From the NCBI RefSeq assembly GCF_001618005.1, contig NZ_LQXA01000035.1:1-64000 (forward strand): a stretch of DNA of 64,000 bases. The letters run 5' to 3'. Positions 51,525 to 64,000 of this stretch are shown in pieces (within the stretch, counting starts at the first letter, position 1; the number at the start of each line of letters is the position of its first letter). This DNA is from Clavibacter tessellarius (GTDB lineage Bacteria > Actinomycetota > Actinomycetes > Actinomycetales > Microbacteriaceae). Both the position numbers and the translations under genes were made by a program. The notes beneath the pieces were generated by a model. The model had not been told where the DNA came from. It was given only the letters and a program-made list of their open reading frames with translations, and did not search any database.

Positions 51525-51983
51525 ATGACGAACGGACGACTCTCGGACCTCCTCGCGGCCGGGTCCATCCGGCTCGACGCGCACGCCGCCGATCGCGAGG
51601 CCGCCATCCGCCAGGCGGGCGAGGCCCTGGTGGCGGCGGGCGCCGTCGACCCGGGCTACGTCGACGCGATGGTCGAGCGCGAGCGCTCCGTCTCGACCTT
51701 CGTCGGCGAGGGCGTCGCCGTCCCGCACGGCACGCTCGCCGCCGGACGCGATCTGGTGCGGGCCGACGCCATCAGCGTCCTGCGCCTCCCCGACGGCGTC
51801 GACTGGGACGGACACGACGTCCGCATCGTCATCGGCATCGCGGCCACGGGCGGCGGCCACATCGCGTTGCTGTCGCGGCTCGCGGAGATCCTGCTCGACC
51901 CCGTGTGCGCCGAGCGGCTGCGTGGCGCCACCGATCCCGCGGCCGTCCGGTCGCTGCTGGGAGCCGGTACGGTCGAGGGATGA
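51525..51983 (+). CDS. Orphan PTS EIIA domain protein (mannitol/fructose type)
   Basis: A 152-residue free-standing EIIA of the PTS_EIIA_2 family. The phosphorylated His68 is in VAVPHGT, preceded by the family pattern of RE-rich helix and VGEGVAVPH, and GHIALLSRLAEIL follows. It would accept phosphate from HPr. No EIIB/EIIC or HPr gene is adjacent, so it may serve a distant mannitol permease or act in regulation (PtsN-like). A GAGGAG site precedes the ATG. Its end overlaps the DUF885 gene by ATGA. Confidence 0.85.
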   Translation: MTNGRLSDLLAAGSIRLDAHAADREAAIRQAGEALVAAGAVDPGYVDAMVERERSVSTFVGEGVAVPHGTLAAGRDLVRADAISVLRLPDGVDWDGHDVRIVIGIAATGGGHIALLSRLAEILLDPVCAERLRGATDPAAVRSLLGAGTVEG

Positions 51984-53659
51984 CGACGACGCCGAAGGCC
52001 CCCCGACCGCAGACGGACATCGACCGGATCGCCGAGGGGTGGATCGACGCGTCGCTCGAGCTGCACCCCGAGGAGCGCGTCTACCTCGGCCGCCCGGGAC
52101 GCGAGGGCGAGTACGGCGACACGTCGCCCGCGGGCCACGCGGCGCACGCCGAGGCGGCGCGCGCGGTCATCCGGCAGCTCGCTGACGCCCGTCCCGTCGA
52201 CGCGGTGGACGAGGTCACCCGCATGGACCTCACGCGCGAGCTGGAGCTCGACGTCGAGATGCACGACGCGGGCGTCCACCTGTCCGACCTCAACGTCATC
52301 GCCTCGCCCGCGCAGGGCATCCGCGAGGTGTTCGACATCTCGCCCACGGCCACCGAGGGCGACTGGGAGCACCTGGCCGCACGCCTCGGCAACGTGTCCG
52401 GCGCCGTCGACGGCTACATCGAGACGCTCCGCGAGGGCGTGCGCCGGGGACAGACCCCGGCGAAGCGGCAGATCCGCGAGGTGCTCGGCCAGGTCGAGCG
52501 GCAGGCCGCGCCCGACGGCTTCTTCCGCTCCTTCGCGGAGGACGCGCGGCCCGACTCGGGCGAGCTGCCCGAGTCGCTCCGGCGCGACCTCGGTGCTCGC
52601 GCCGAGGAGGCCCGCACCGCCTACGCGCGCCTGGCGGCGTTCCTCGGCACCGAGCTCGAGCCCGCCGGCCGCGAGGCCGACGCGGTGGGCCGCGAGCAGT
52701 ACGCCCTCCGCTCGCGCTCCTTCCTCGGCGCGGAGGTCGACCTCGACGAGACGTACGAGTGGGGCGTCGGCGAGCTGGCCCGCATGGTGGAGGAGCAGGA
52801 GGCCATCGCGCGCGAGATCCTCCCGGGCGCGAGCGTGCTCGAGGCCATCGCCCACCTCGACGGCGACGCCTCGCGGAAGCTCCACGGCACGGACGCCCTG
52901 CGCGCGTGGATGCAGGAGACGAGCGACCGCGCGGTCGAGGAGCTCGGCCGCACGCACTTCGACATCCCCGAGGAGATCCGGGCGCTGGAGTGCATGATCG
53001 CCCCGACGCAGGAGGGCGGCATCTACTACTCGGGCCCCGCCGACGACTTCAGCCGCCCCGGCCGCATGTGGTGGTCGGTGCCCGAGGGCGTCACCGAGTT
53101 CGACACCTGGCGCGAGCTCACGACCGTCTACCACGAGGGCGTCCCGGGCCACCACCTGCAGATCGCGCAGGCCACCTTCAACAAGGCGGAGCTCAACACC
53201 TGGCGCCGGTTCGCGGGCACGTCGGGCCACGCGGAGGGCTGGGCCCTGTACGCCGAGCGCCTGATGCAGGAGCTCGGCTACCTCGACGACCCCGCCGACC
53301 GCCTCGGCATGCTCGACGGCCAGCGCATGCGCGCCGCCCGCGTGGTGCTCGACATCGGCGTGCACCTCGGCAAGACGCGGCCCGACGGCGAGGCCGCCTG
53401 GGACGCCGAGTTCGCCTTCGACTTCATGGGCCGCAACGTCAACATGGATCCGTCCTTCGTGCGCTTCGAGGTCAACCGCTACCTCGGCTGGCCGGGGCAG
53501 GCCCCCTCGTACAAGGTGGGCCAGCGCATCTGGGAGGACCTCCGCGACGAGACCCGCCGCCGCGAGGGTGCCGCGTTCGACATCCGCGAGTTCCACCGCC
53601 GCGCGCTCGACATCGGCGGAGTCGGCCTCGACACGCTCCGCGCCGCTGTCCTGCGCTGA
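51980..53659 (+). CDS. DUF885 family protein, probable zinc-type peptidase
   Basis: 559 residues without signal peptide. The DUF885 family resembles M32/M3-type all-helical metallopeptidases. A metal site is visible as VYHEGVPGHHLQ (His-Glu plus two His) and a downstream GHAEGWALYAERLM supplies a further Glu. The N-terminal half is a long helical region with many acidic residues. No substrate is known. It overlaps the EIIA gene, but a functional link is not evident. The start is set by the overlap and by family-like alignment of DRIAEGWIDASLELHP. Confidence 0.85.
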   Translation: MTTTPKAPRPQTDIDRIAEGWIDASLELHPEERVYLGRPGREGEYGDTSPAGHAAHAEAARAVIRQLADARPVDAVDEVTRMDLTRELELDVEMHDAGVHLSDLNVIASPAQGIREVFDISPTATEGDWEHLAARLGNVSGAVDGYIETLREGVRRGQTPAKRQIREVLGQVERQAAPDGFFRSFAEDARPDSGELPESLRRDLGARAEEARTAYARLAAFLGTELEPAGREADAVGREQYALRSRSFLGAEVDLDETYEWGVGELARMVEEQEAIAREILPGASVLEAIAHLDGDASRKLHGTDALRAWMQETSDRAVEELGRTHFDIPEEIRALECMIAPTQEGGIYYSGPADDFSRPGRMWWSVPEGVTEFDTWRELTTVYHEGVPGHHLQIAQATFNKAELNTWRRFAGTSGHAEGWALYAERLMQELGYLDDPADRLGMLDGQRMRAARVVLDIGVHLGKTRPDGEAAWDAEFAFDFMGRNVNMDPSFVRFEVNRYLGWPGQAPSYKVGQRIWEDLRDETRRREGAAFDIREFHRRALDIGGVGLDTLRAAVLR

Positions 53660-53715
53660 GTCGCGGCCCTCGGCGCGGGCAGGACGGTCACGGCGCGCCG
53701 ACGTGCGCGGCGCGG

Positions 53716-53745
53716 TTGTCCCGGCTCGGGGGCCGGGTCTAAGAT
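53716..53745 (+). promoter_or_regulatory. Classic two-box promoter of rpsA
   Basis: TTGTCC (53716-53721), an 18-base spacer, then TAAGAT (53740-53745): the only promoter here with both a good -35 and a good -10. It gives a leader of about 98 bases before rpsA, where GGAG lies about 12 bases upstream of the ATG. This fits a high-level ribosomal gene. Confidence 0.75.
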
Positions 53746-53850
53746 CGACTGTCGCAGTTCTGCGACGACCCATCCGTCCGCCGCTCGACCGGTACCCGCG
53801 CGGGTCCGCGCCAGCGGCCTTATTCATGCCCATCCTGGAGCACTAACTAC

Positions 53851-55305
53851 ATGACAATCGCAACGACCGACAAGGCGCCCAAGCAGGTCGCGATCAACGA
53901 CATCGGATCTGCTGAGGACTTCCTCGCCGCGGTCGAGAAGACACTGAAGTTCTTCAACGACGGAGACCTCATCGAGGGCACCGTCGTGAAGATCGACCGG
54001 GACGAGGTCCTGATCGACGTCGGCTACAAGACCGAGGGCGTCATCCCCTCGCGTGAGCTGAGCATCAAGCACGACGTCGACCCCACGGAGGTCGTCAAGG
54101 TCGGCGACACCGTCGAGGCCCTCGTCCTCCAGAAGGAGGACAAGGAAGGCCGTCTGATCCTGTCCAAGAAGCGCGCGCAGTACGAGCGTGCGTGGGGCGA
54201 CGTGGAGAAGATCAAGGAGTCCGACGGCGTCGTCACCGGCACCGTCATCGAGGTCGTCAAGGGCGGCCTCATCGTGGACATCGGCCTCCGCGGCTTCCTC
54301 CCGGCCTCGCTCATCGAGCTGCGCCGCGTCCGCGACCTCACGCCGTACCTCGGCCAGGAGATCGAGGCCAAGATCCTCGAGCTCGACAAGAATCGCAACA
54401 ACGTGGTCCTGTCGCGTCGCGCCCTGCTCGAGCAGACGCAGTCCGAGAGCCGCAGCACGTTCCTCAACAACCTCCAGAAGGGCCAGGTCCGCAAGGGCGT
54501 GGTCTCCTCGATCGTCAACTTCGGCGCGTTCGTGGACCTGGGCGGCGTCGACGGCCTCGTGCACGTCTCCGAGCTCAGCTGGAAGCACATCGAGCACGCC
54601 AGCGAGGTCGTCGAGGTGGGCCAGGAGGTGACCGTCGAGATCCTCGAGGTCGACCTGGAGCGCGAGCGCGTGTCGCTGTCGCTCAAGGCGACGCAGGAGG
54701 ACCCGTGGCAGGTCTTCGCCCGCACGCACGCCATCGGCCAGGTCGCGCCCGGCAAGGTCACCAAGCTGGTGCCGTTCGGTGCGTTCGTCCGCGTGGCCGA
54801 GGGCATCGAGGGCCTCGTGCACATCTCGGAGCTCTCCGGCAAGCACGTCGAGCTCGCCGAGCAGGTCGTGTCCGTCGGCGACGAGGTGTTCGTCAAGGTC
54901 ATCGACATCGACCTCGAGCGTCGCCGCATCTCGCTGAGCCTCAAGCAGGCCAACGACGGCGTCGACCCCGAGGGCACCGAGTTCGACCCCGCCCTCTACG
55001 GCATGCTCACCGAGTACGACGACCAGGGGAACTACAAGTACCCCGAGGGCTTCGACCCGGAGACCAACGAGTGGAAGGAGGGCTTCGAGGCCCAGCGCGA
55101 GACCTGGGAGCAGCAGTACGCCGCCGCTCAGGCCCGCTGGGAGGCCCACAAGAAGCAGGTCGCGGCAGCAGCCGAGGCCGAGGCGGCCGACACGGGCATC
55201 ACGTCCGCCGGCCCCGGCTTCACGAGCGACTCGACGGGCGCCGGCACGCTGGCGGACGACGAGAGCCTCGCCGCCCTGCGCGAGAAGCTGTCCAGCTCGA
55301 AGTAG
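53851..55305 (+). CDS. rpsA: 30S ribosomal protein S1
   Basis: An mRNA-binding ribosomal protein. The 484 residues contain four S1 repeats (about 35-105, 122-188, 209-278 and 295-365) with recurring patterns such as VVSSIVNFGAFVDLGGVDGL and VSLSLKATQ. After the fourth repeat comes a Tyr/Gln/Glu-rich linker and a disordered tail ending in KLSSSK. Four repeats rather than six is normal for actinobacteria. It uses slightly more varied codons than its neighbours and is closed by a strong terminator. The leader of about 98 bases may allow autoregulation. Confidence 0.96.
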   Translation: MTIATTDKAPKQVAINDIGSAEDFLAAVEKTLKFFNDGDLIEGTVVKIDRDEVLIDVGYKTEGVIPSRELSIKHDVDPTEVVKVGDTVEALVLQKEDKEGRLILSKKRAQYERAWGDVEKIKESDGVVTGTVIEVVKGGLIVDIGLRGFLPASLIELRRVRDLTPYLGQEIEAKILELDKNRNNVVLSRRALLEQTQSESRSTFLNNLQKGQVRKGVVSSIVNFGAFVDLGGVDGLVHVSELSWKHIEHASEVVEVGQEVTVEILEVDLERERVSLSLKATQEDPWQVFARTHAIGQVAPGKVTKLVPFGAFVRVAEGIEGLVHISELSGKHVELAEQVVSVGDEVFVKVIDIDLERRRISLSLKQANDGVDPEGTEFDPALYGMLTEYDDQGNYKYPEGFDPETNEWKEGFEAQRETWEQQYAAAQARWEAHKKQVAAAAEAEAADTGITSAGPGFTSDSTGAGTLADDESLAALREKLSSSK

Positions 55306-55317
55306 TCCCACCCGCAC

Positions 55318-55362
55318 CACGACGAGGCCGCTCTCCCTTCGGGGAGGGCGGCCTCCGTCGTG
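55318..55362 (+). terminator. Terminator hairpin after rpsA
   Basis: CACGACG...GGCCG..CTCCC pairs with GGGAG..CGGCC...CGTCGTG around a TTCG tetraloop, 13 bases past the rpsA stop. The UUCG-type loop makes it very stable. Confidence 0.8.
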
Positions 55363-55400
55363 CGCGGCCCGCCCGGGACGCGGCTCGTCCTGCCCGCGCC

Positions 55401-55406
55401 TAGGCT
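55401..55406 (+). promoter_or_regulatory. -10 box TAGGCT for leaderless coaE
   Basis: TAGGCT followed directly by GGATCC and then the coaE ATG. No Shine-Dalgarno is present. Confidence 0.6.
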
Positions 55407-55412
55407 GGATCC

Positions 55413-56027
55413 ATGCGCGTGATCGGACTGACGGGCGGCATCGCCGCGGGCAAGACGGTGGTGGCCGACCGGCTGGCGGAGCTCGGTGCGGTGCGCATCG
55501 ACGCCGACCGGCTGGCCCGCGAGGTCGTCGAGCCGGGCTCGCCCGCGCTGGCGGACATCGCCCGCCGCTTCGGGGATGCCGTCCTCGCCGCCGACGGCGC
55601 GCTGGACCGGGCGGCCCTCGGGGCGATCGTGTTCCAGGATCCCGACGCCCGCCGCGACCTCGAGGCCATCACCCATCCGGCCGTCCGCGCCCTCTCCGTG
55701 CAGCGCATGGCGGAGGCGGGGGAGGCCGATCCCGACGCGATCGTCGTCTACGACATCCCGCTCCTCGTGGAGTCCGGCCGCGGCGACGAGTTCGAGCGGA
55801 TCGTCGTGGTGCACGCCCCGCGCGAGGAGCGGATCCGTCGGCTCGTCGAGCTCCGCGGCATGGCCCCCGAGGAGGCCGAGCGCCGCATCGCCCTGCAGGC
55901 GTCCGACGAGGAGCGCCTCGCGGTCGCCGACGACGTCATCGACTCCGGCGTCTCGCTGGCGTCGACGCTCGAGCAGACGGATCGGCTCTGGGTGAACCTG
56001 TCCGGCGGTGTCGGAGGCCGCTCGTAG
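55413..56027 (+). CDS. coaE: Dephospho-CoA kinase
   Basis: Adds the 3'-phosphate in the last coenzyme A step. The 204 residues show [17 protein letters not shown] with the P-loop, the [17 protein letters not shown] segment, [19 protein letters not shown], and the lid [18 protein letters not shown]. It stands immediately before uvrB, an order common in actinobacteria (where coaE may carry an extra C-terminal GrpB domain; that domain is absent here). Its TAG stop is the first half of the uvrB -10 box. Confidence 0.95.
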   Translation: MRVIGLTGGIAAGKTVVADRLAELGAVRIDADRLAREVVEPGSPALADIARRFGDAVLAADGALDRAALGAIVFQDPDARRDLEAITHPAVRALSVQRMAEAGEADPDAIVVYDIPLLVESGRGDEFERIVVVHAPREERIRRLVELRGMAPEEAERRIALQASDEERLAVADDVIDSGVSLASTLEQTDRLWVNLSGGVGGRS

Positions 56028-56030
56028 ACT
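56025..56030 (+). promoter_or_regulatory. -10 box TAGACT for leaderless uvrB, overlapping the coaE stop
   Basis: TAGACT begins with the coaE stop codon and ends seven bases before the uvrB ATG. No SOS-type TCGAAC/GTTCGA palindrome is seen nearby. Confidence 0.55.
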
Positions 56031-56037
56031 CGGGAGC

Positions 56038-58104
<2,067 letters not shown>

Positions 58105-58172
58105 CGGGTCGGCGTGGGGGAGCGGCCATGGCCGCCGACCCCCGCGCCGTCGGAGGTGTCGGTGGCGACGCA

Positions 58173-58178
58173 TACGAT
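58173..58178 (+). promoter_or_regulatory. -10 box TACGAT for leaderless uvrA
   Basis: TACGAT ends six bases before a GTG in frame with uvrA. It therefore argues for the GTG at 58185 rather than an ATG 57 bases upstream. Confidence 0.55.
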
Positions 58179-58184
58179 GGACGG

Positions 58185-61105
<2,921 letters not shown>

Positions 61106-61106
<1 letters not shown>

Positions 61107-63034
61107 TGGCCCGCGCCGACACCGTCGGGTACCGTCCGGCGGCGGGGGAGATCCCCACGTCGCCGGGCGTGTACCGCTTCCGCGACGCCGCGGACCGCGT
61201 GCTCTACGTGGGCAAGGCGAACAACCTCCGGGCCCGCCTCGCCAACTACTTCGCGCCGCTCGAGAGCCTGCACGAGCGCACCCGTCGCATGGTCACGTCC
61301 GCGGCCGGGGTGGAGTGGACCGTGGTCGGCAGCGAGTTCGAGGCTCTGCAGCTCGAGTTCACGTGGATCAAGGAGTTCGACCCGCCCTTCAACGTCAAGT
61401 TCCGGGACGACAAGTCGTACCCGTACCTGGCGGTCACGCTGGGCGAGGAGTACCCGCGGGTCATGGTCACCCGCAACCGGAAGATCCGCGGCGCCAAGTA
61501 CTTCGGGCCGTACACGAAGGTGTGGGCCATCCGCGAGACGGTCGACCACATGCTCAAGGTCTTCCCCGTGCGGTCCTGCTCCGAGAGCACCTTCAAGCGC
61601 GCCCGCCAGACCAACCGCCCGTGCCTGCTGGGCGACATCGGCCGCTGCGCCGCGCCCTGCGTCGGCCGCGTCTCGGAGGAGGAGCACCGCGAGATCGCGG
61701 ACGACTTCGTGAGCTTCATGGCGGGCAACGACTCGAAGTACGTGGGCCAGCTCACCCAGCGGATGAAGGACGCCGCCGCGGAGATGGACTACGAGGCCGC
61801 CGCCCGCCACCGCGACGACATCGGCGCCCTCGAGGCCGCGCTCTCGAAGACCGCGGTCGTGTTCGACGACCGTGTCGACGCCGACGTGTTCGGCATCGCC
61901 GCGGACGAGCTCGCCGCGGCAGTGCAGCAGTTCATGGTCCGCGGCGGACGCATCCGGGGCACGCGCACGTGGGTGGTCGACAAGGAGCTCGACATCGGCA
62001 TCGGCGAGCTCGTCGAGACGGTGCTCCACAACGCCTACGAGGACGAGGCGCATCCGCCGCGCGAGGTCCTCGTCCCGGAGCTGCCGGCCGACGCCGCCGA
62101 ACTCGAGCTGTGGCTGAGCCAGCGACGGGCGGCGGGGGAGGACGACGGCACCGTCCGCCGGGGGCGACCGAGCTCGTGGCAGGTCGACCTGCGGGTCGCC
62201 CAGCGCGGGGACAAGGCCGCGCTCGCGCAGACGGCGGCGACCAACGCGCAGAACGCGCTCATGCTCTACAAGACGCGCCGCAGCTCCGACTTCACCACGC
62301 GCTCGAAGGCGCTGGCCGACATCCAGGAGGCGCTCGGCATGCCCGACGCGCCGCTGCGCATGGAGTGCTACGACGTCTCGCACCTGAGCGGCACGAACAT
62401 CGTCGCGTCCATGGTGGTCTTCGAGGACGGCCTGCCGCGCAAGGACCAGTACCGCCGCTTCAACATCGCCGACTCCTCGGACGACACCGAGTCCATCCAC
62501 CAGGTCATCACGCGCCGCCTCGCCTACCTCGGCAAGGAGGCGGAGGTGCCGGCGGATGCCGCTCCGCCTGAGCTCGGCGAGGCGCCCCCGGTCAACAAGT
62601 TCTCCTACAGCCCGAACCTGCTCATCGTCGACGGCGGGCAGCCGCAGGTCGCCGCCGCCCAGCGGGCGCTCGAAGAGTCGGGGGTCACGGGGATCCAGCT
62701 CGCGGGCATCGCGAAGCGCCTCGAGGAGATCTGGCTGCCGGACTCCGACTACCCCATCATCCTGCCGCGCAACAGCGACGCCCTCTTCCTCATCCAGCGC
62801 ATCCGCGACGAGGCGCACCGGTTCGCGATCACGCACCAGCGCGCCCGGCGGAAGCGCGACATCACGTCGGTGCTCAACGAGATCCCGGGACTCGGGCCGT
62901 CGCGCGTGCAGCGCCTGCTCCAGCAGTTCGGCTCGGTCGCGAAGCTCAAGCAGGCCGAGGTGGAGGAGATCGCCGCGGTCCGCACCATCGGACCGACGCT
63001 CGCCCAGGCCGTCTACGAGCGCCTCCGCTCCTGA
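61106..63034 (+). CDS. uvrC: Excinuclease ABC subunit C
   Basis: The nuclease that cuts both sides of the lesion. 642 residues: an N-terminal GIY-YIG nuclease ([19 protein letters not shown], 3' incision), a four-Cys region ([15 protein letters not shown]), a UVR motif ([13 protein letters not shown]) that pairs with UvrB, an RNase H-like domain ([20 protein letters not shown], 5' incision), and a tandem HhH DNA-binding end ([17 protein letters not shown]). It is coupled to uvrA by TGATG. All three uvr genes in one locus is unusual compared with enterics but common in actinobacteria. Confidence 0.96.
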
Positions 63035-63065
63035 CCGGGCCCGACCCGGGGTCGTGGGTCGCACC

Positions 63066-63071
63066 TAGACT
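63066..63071 (+). promoter_or_regulatory. -10 box TAGACT for rapZ
   Basis: TAGACT followed directly by GGATCC. Initiation near 63078 gives a leader of about 30 bases with GAGAGG before the rapZ ATG. Confidence 0.55.
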
Positions 63072-63108
63072 GGATCCACCGACAGCGCGACGAGAGGTGC
63101 AAGCCCGC

Positions 63109-63984
63109 ATGAGCGTGGAGAACCCCCAGCAGGACGTCATGATCGTCACGGGCATGTCCGGCGCGGGCCGCTCCACCGTCGGCAACGCGCTGGAGGACCT
63201 CGGCTGGTACGTGGTCGACAACCTCCCGCCGCAGATGCTCAAGCCGCTCGTCGAGCTCGCCGGCCGTGCGGGCACGTCCCTCCCCAAGATCGCCGCGGTG
63301 GTCGACGTCCGCGGGGGCGACTTCTTCTCGGAGCTCCGCGACATCCTCCAGACGTTCGGCACGGGTCCCCGGCTCCGGGTCCTCTTCCTCGAGGCGACCG
63401 ACGCGGCGCTCGTGCGGCGCTTCGAGCAGGTGCGCCGACCGCATCCGCTCCAGGGCAACGGCACGCTGCTCGACGGCATCGCGGCCGAGCGCGCGCGCAT
63501 GATCGAGATCCGCGAGGCCAGCGACCTCGTCATCGACACCTCCGAGCTCAACATCCACCAGTTGGCCACGGCCATCACCGAGCAGTTCAGCGGCGCGGAC
63601 GACGCCGGCGTGCGCGTCACCGTCATGAGCTTCGGCTTCAAGTACGGGACCCCGGCGGACGCCGACATGGTGGCCGACATGCGATTCCTGCCGAACCCGT
63701 TCTGGACCCCGGAGCTCCGCCCGCTGACGGGTCGTGACAAGGCCGTCAGCGAGTACGTGCTGGGCCAGGAGGGGGCTGAGGAGTTCGTCCGGGCCTACGC
63801 CCGCGCGCTCTCCCCGGTGCTCGCGGGGTACCAGCGCGAGAACAAGAGACACGCTACGATCGCTATCGGCTGTACCGGCGGCAAGCACCGCTCGGTGGCC
63901 GTCGCCGAGGAGCTCTCCAGCCTCCTCCGCGCCCTTCCCGGCGTCGCTGTCAGCACGAAGCACCGCGACCTCGGCCGGGAGTAG
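63109..63984 (+). CDS. rapZ: RNase adapter / nucleotide-binding protein RapZ (YvcJ)
   Basis: A P-loop protein that in E. coli directs RNase E to the GlmZ small RNA, and in Gram-positives (YvcJ) has a less clear role. The 291 residues include the P-loop GMSGAGRST (15-23), where Arg21 stands in for the usual Lys, as I recall for actinobacterial members. [28 protein letters not shown] and the C-terminal [15 protein letters not shown] motif are also present. An in-frame GTG four codons earlier coincides with the ribosome site, so the ATG is preferred. In actinobacteria yvcK and whiA typically follow, just outside this window. Confidence 0.94.
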   Translation: MSVENPQQDVMIVTGMSGAGRSTVGNALEDLGWYVVDNLPPQMLKPLVELAGRAGTSLPKIAAVVDVRGGDFFSELRDILQTFGTGPRLRVLFLEATDAALVRRFEQVRRPHPLQGNGTLLDGIAAERARMIEIREASDLVIDTSELNIHQLATAITEQFSGADDAGVRVTVMSFGFKYGTPADADMVADMRFLPNPFWTPELRPLTGRDKAVSEYVLGQEGAEEFVRAYARALSPVLAGYQRENKRHATIAIGCTGGKHRSVAVAEELSSLLRALPGVAVSTKHRDLGRE

Positions 63985-64000
63985 GGCACCCATCTCATCA

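Overview
The window is a very GC-rich (I estimate about 73%), densely coding stretch of chromosome. It comes from a high-GC Gram-positive actinobacterium, most likely family Microbacteriaceae (Clavibacter-like; genus is a guess). Support: the gene order mltG-aroECKBQ-efp-nusB-pyrR/B/C-carAB-pyrF-mIHF-gmk-rpoZ-coaBC-metK-priA-fmt-rsmB-rpe, a PriA without helicase motifs, a PolA without a proofreading site, a PdtaR-type ANTAR regulator, GTG/TTG starts, and almost no 5' leaders. No rRNA, CRISPR, phage or insertion sequence was seen, and no gene-free gap exceeds 300 bases. Nearly everything lies on the + strand; the exceptions are one tRNA-Leu and one thioesterase gene.

Layout. 1-7.4 kb: end of mltG, then the shikimate cluster aroE-aroC-aroK-aroB, a short-chain dehydrogenase and aroQ, then efp and nusB. 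7.4-12.5 kb: a sulfonate-type ABC transporter (ATPase, lipoprotein, permease) and acetyl-CoA synthetase, each behind its own leaderless promoter. 12.5-22.6 kb: the pyrimidine operon, headed by a PyrR-binding RNA hairpin that masks the pyrR ribosome site, running on into an mIHF-guanylate kinase fusion and rpoZ. 22.6-30.9 kb: coaBC, metK, priA, fmt, rsmB, rpe and an FKBP isomerase. 30.9-39.7 kb: a combined his/trp block (hisE, hisG, hisF, hisI, trpE, a Trp-associated membrane protein, a small membrane protein, trpC, trpB, trpA) and lgt. 39.8-47.4 kb: gltB-gltD and pyk, ending at a double hairpin that faces a convergent tRNA-Leu(CAA). 47.6-55.4 kb: the PdtaR-like regulator, the thioesterase (minus strand), polA, an orphan PTS EIIA, a DUF885 protein and rpsA. 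55.4-64 kb: coaE, then uvrB-uvrA-uvrC and rapZ.

The genes are mostly core metabolism and information processing. Translational coupling (ATGA, GTGA or TGATG overlaps) ties them into units. The shikimate products feed the Trp enzymes, and carAB links glutamine nitrogen (GltBD) to pyrimidines.

The most interesting signals are not genes. (1) The palindrome GGATCC is strongly over-represented, about six-fold by hand count in the first 12.4 kb, and recalls the HIP1 palindrome of cyanobacteria. (2) A -10 box of the form TAnnnT lies 6-7 bases before the start codon in at least nine genes, implying leaderless transcription, and it often overlaps the upstream gene's TAG stop. (3) One continuous frame fuses an mIHF nucleoid protein to guanylate kinase.
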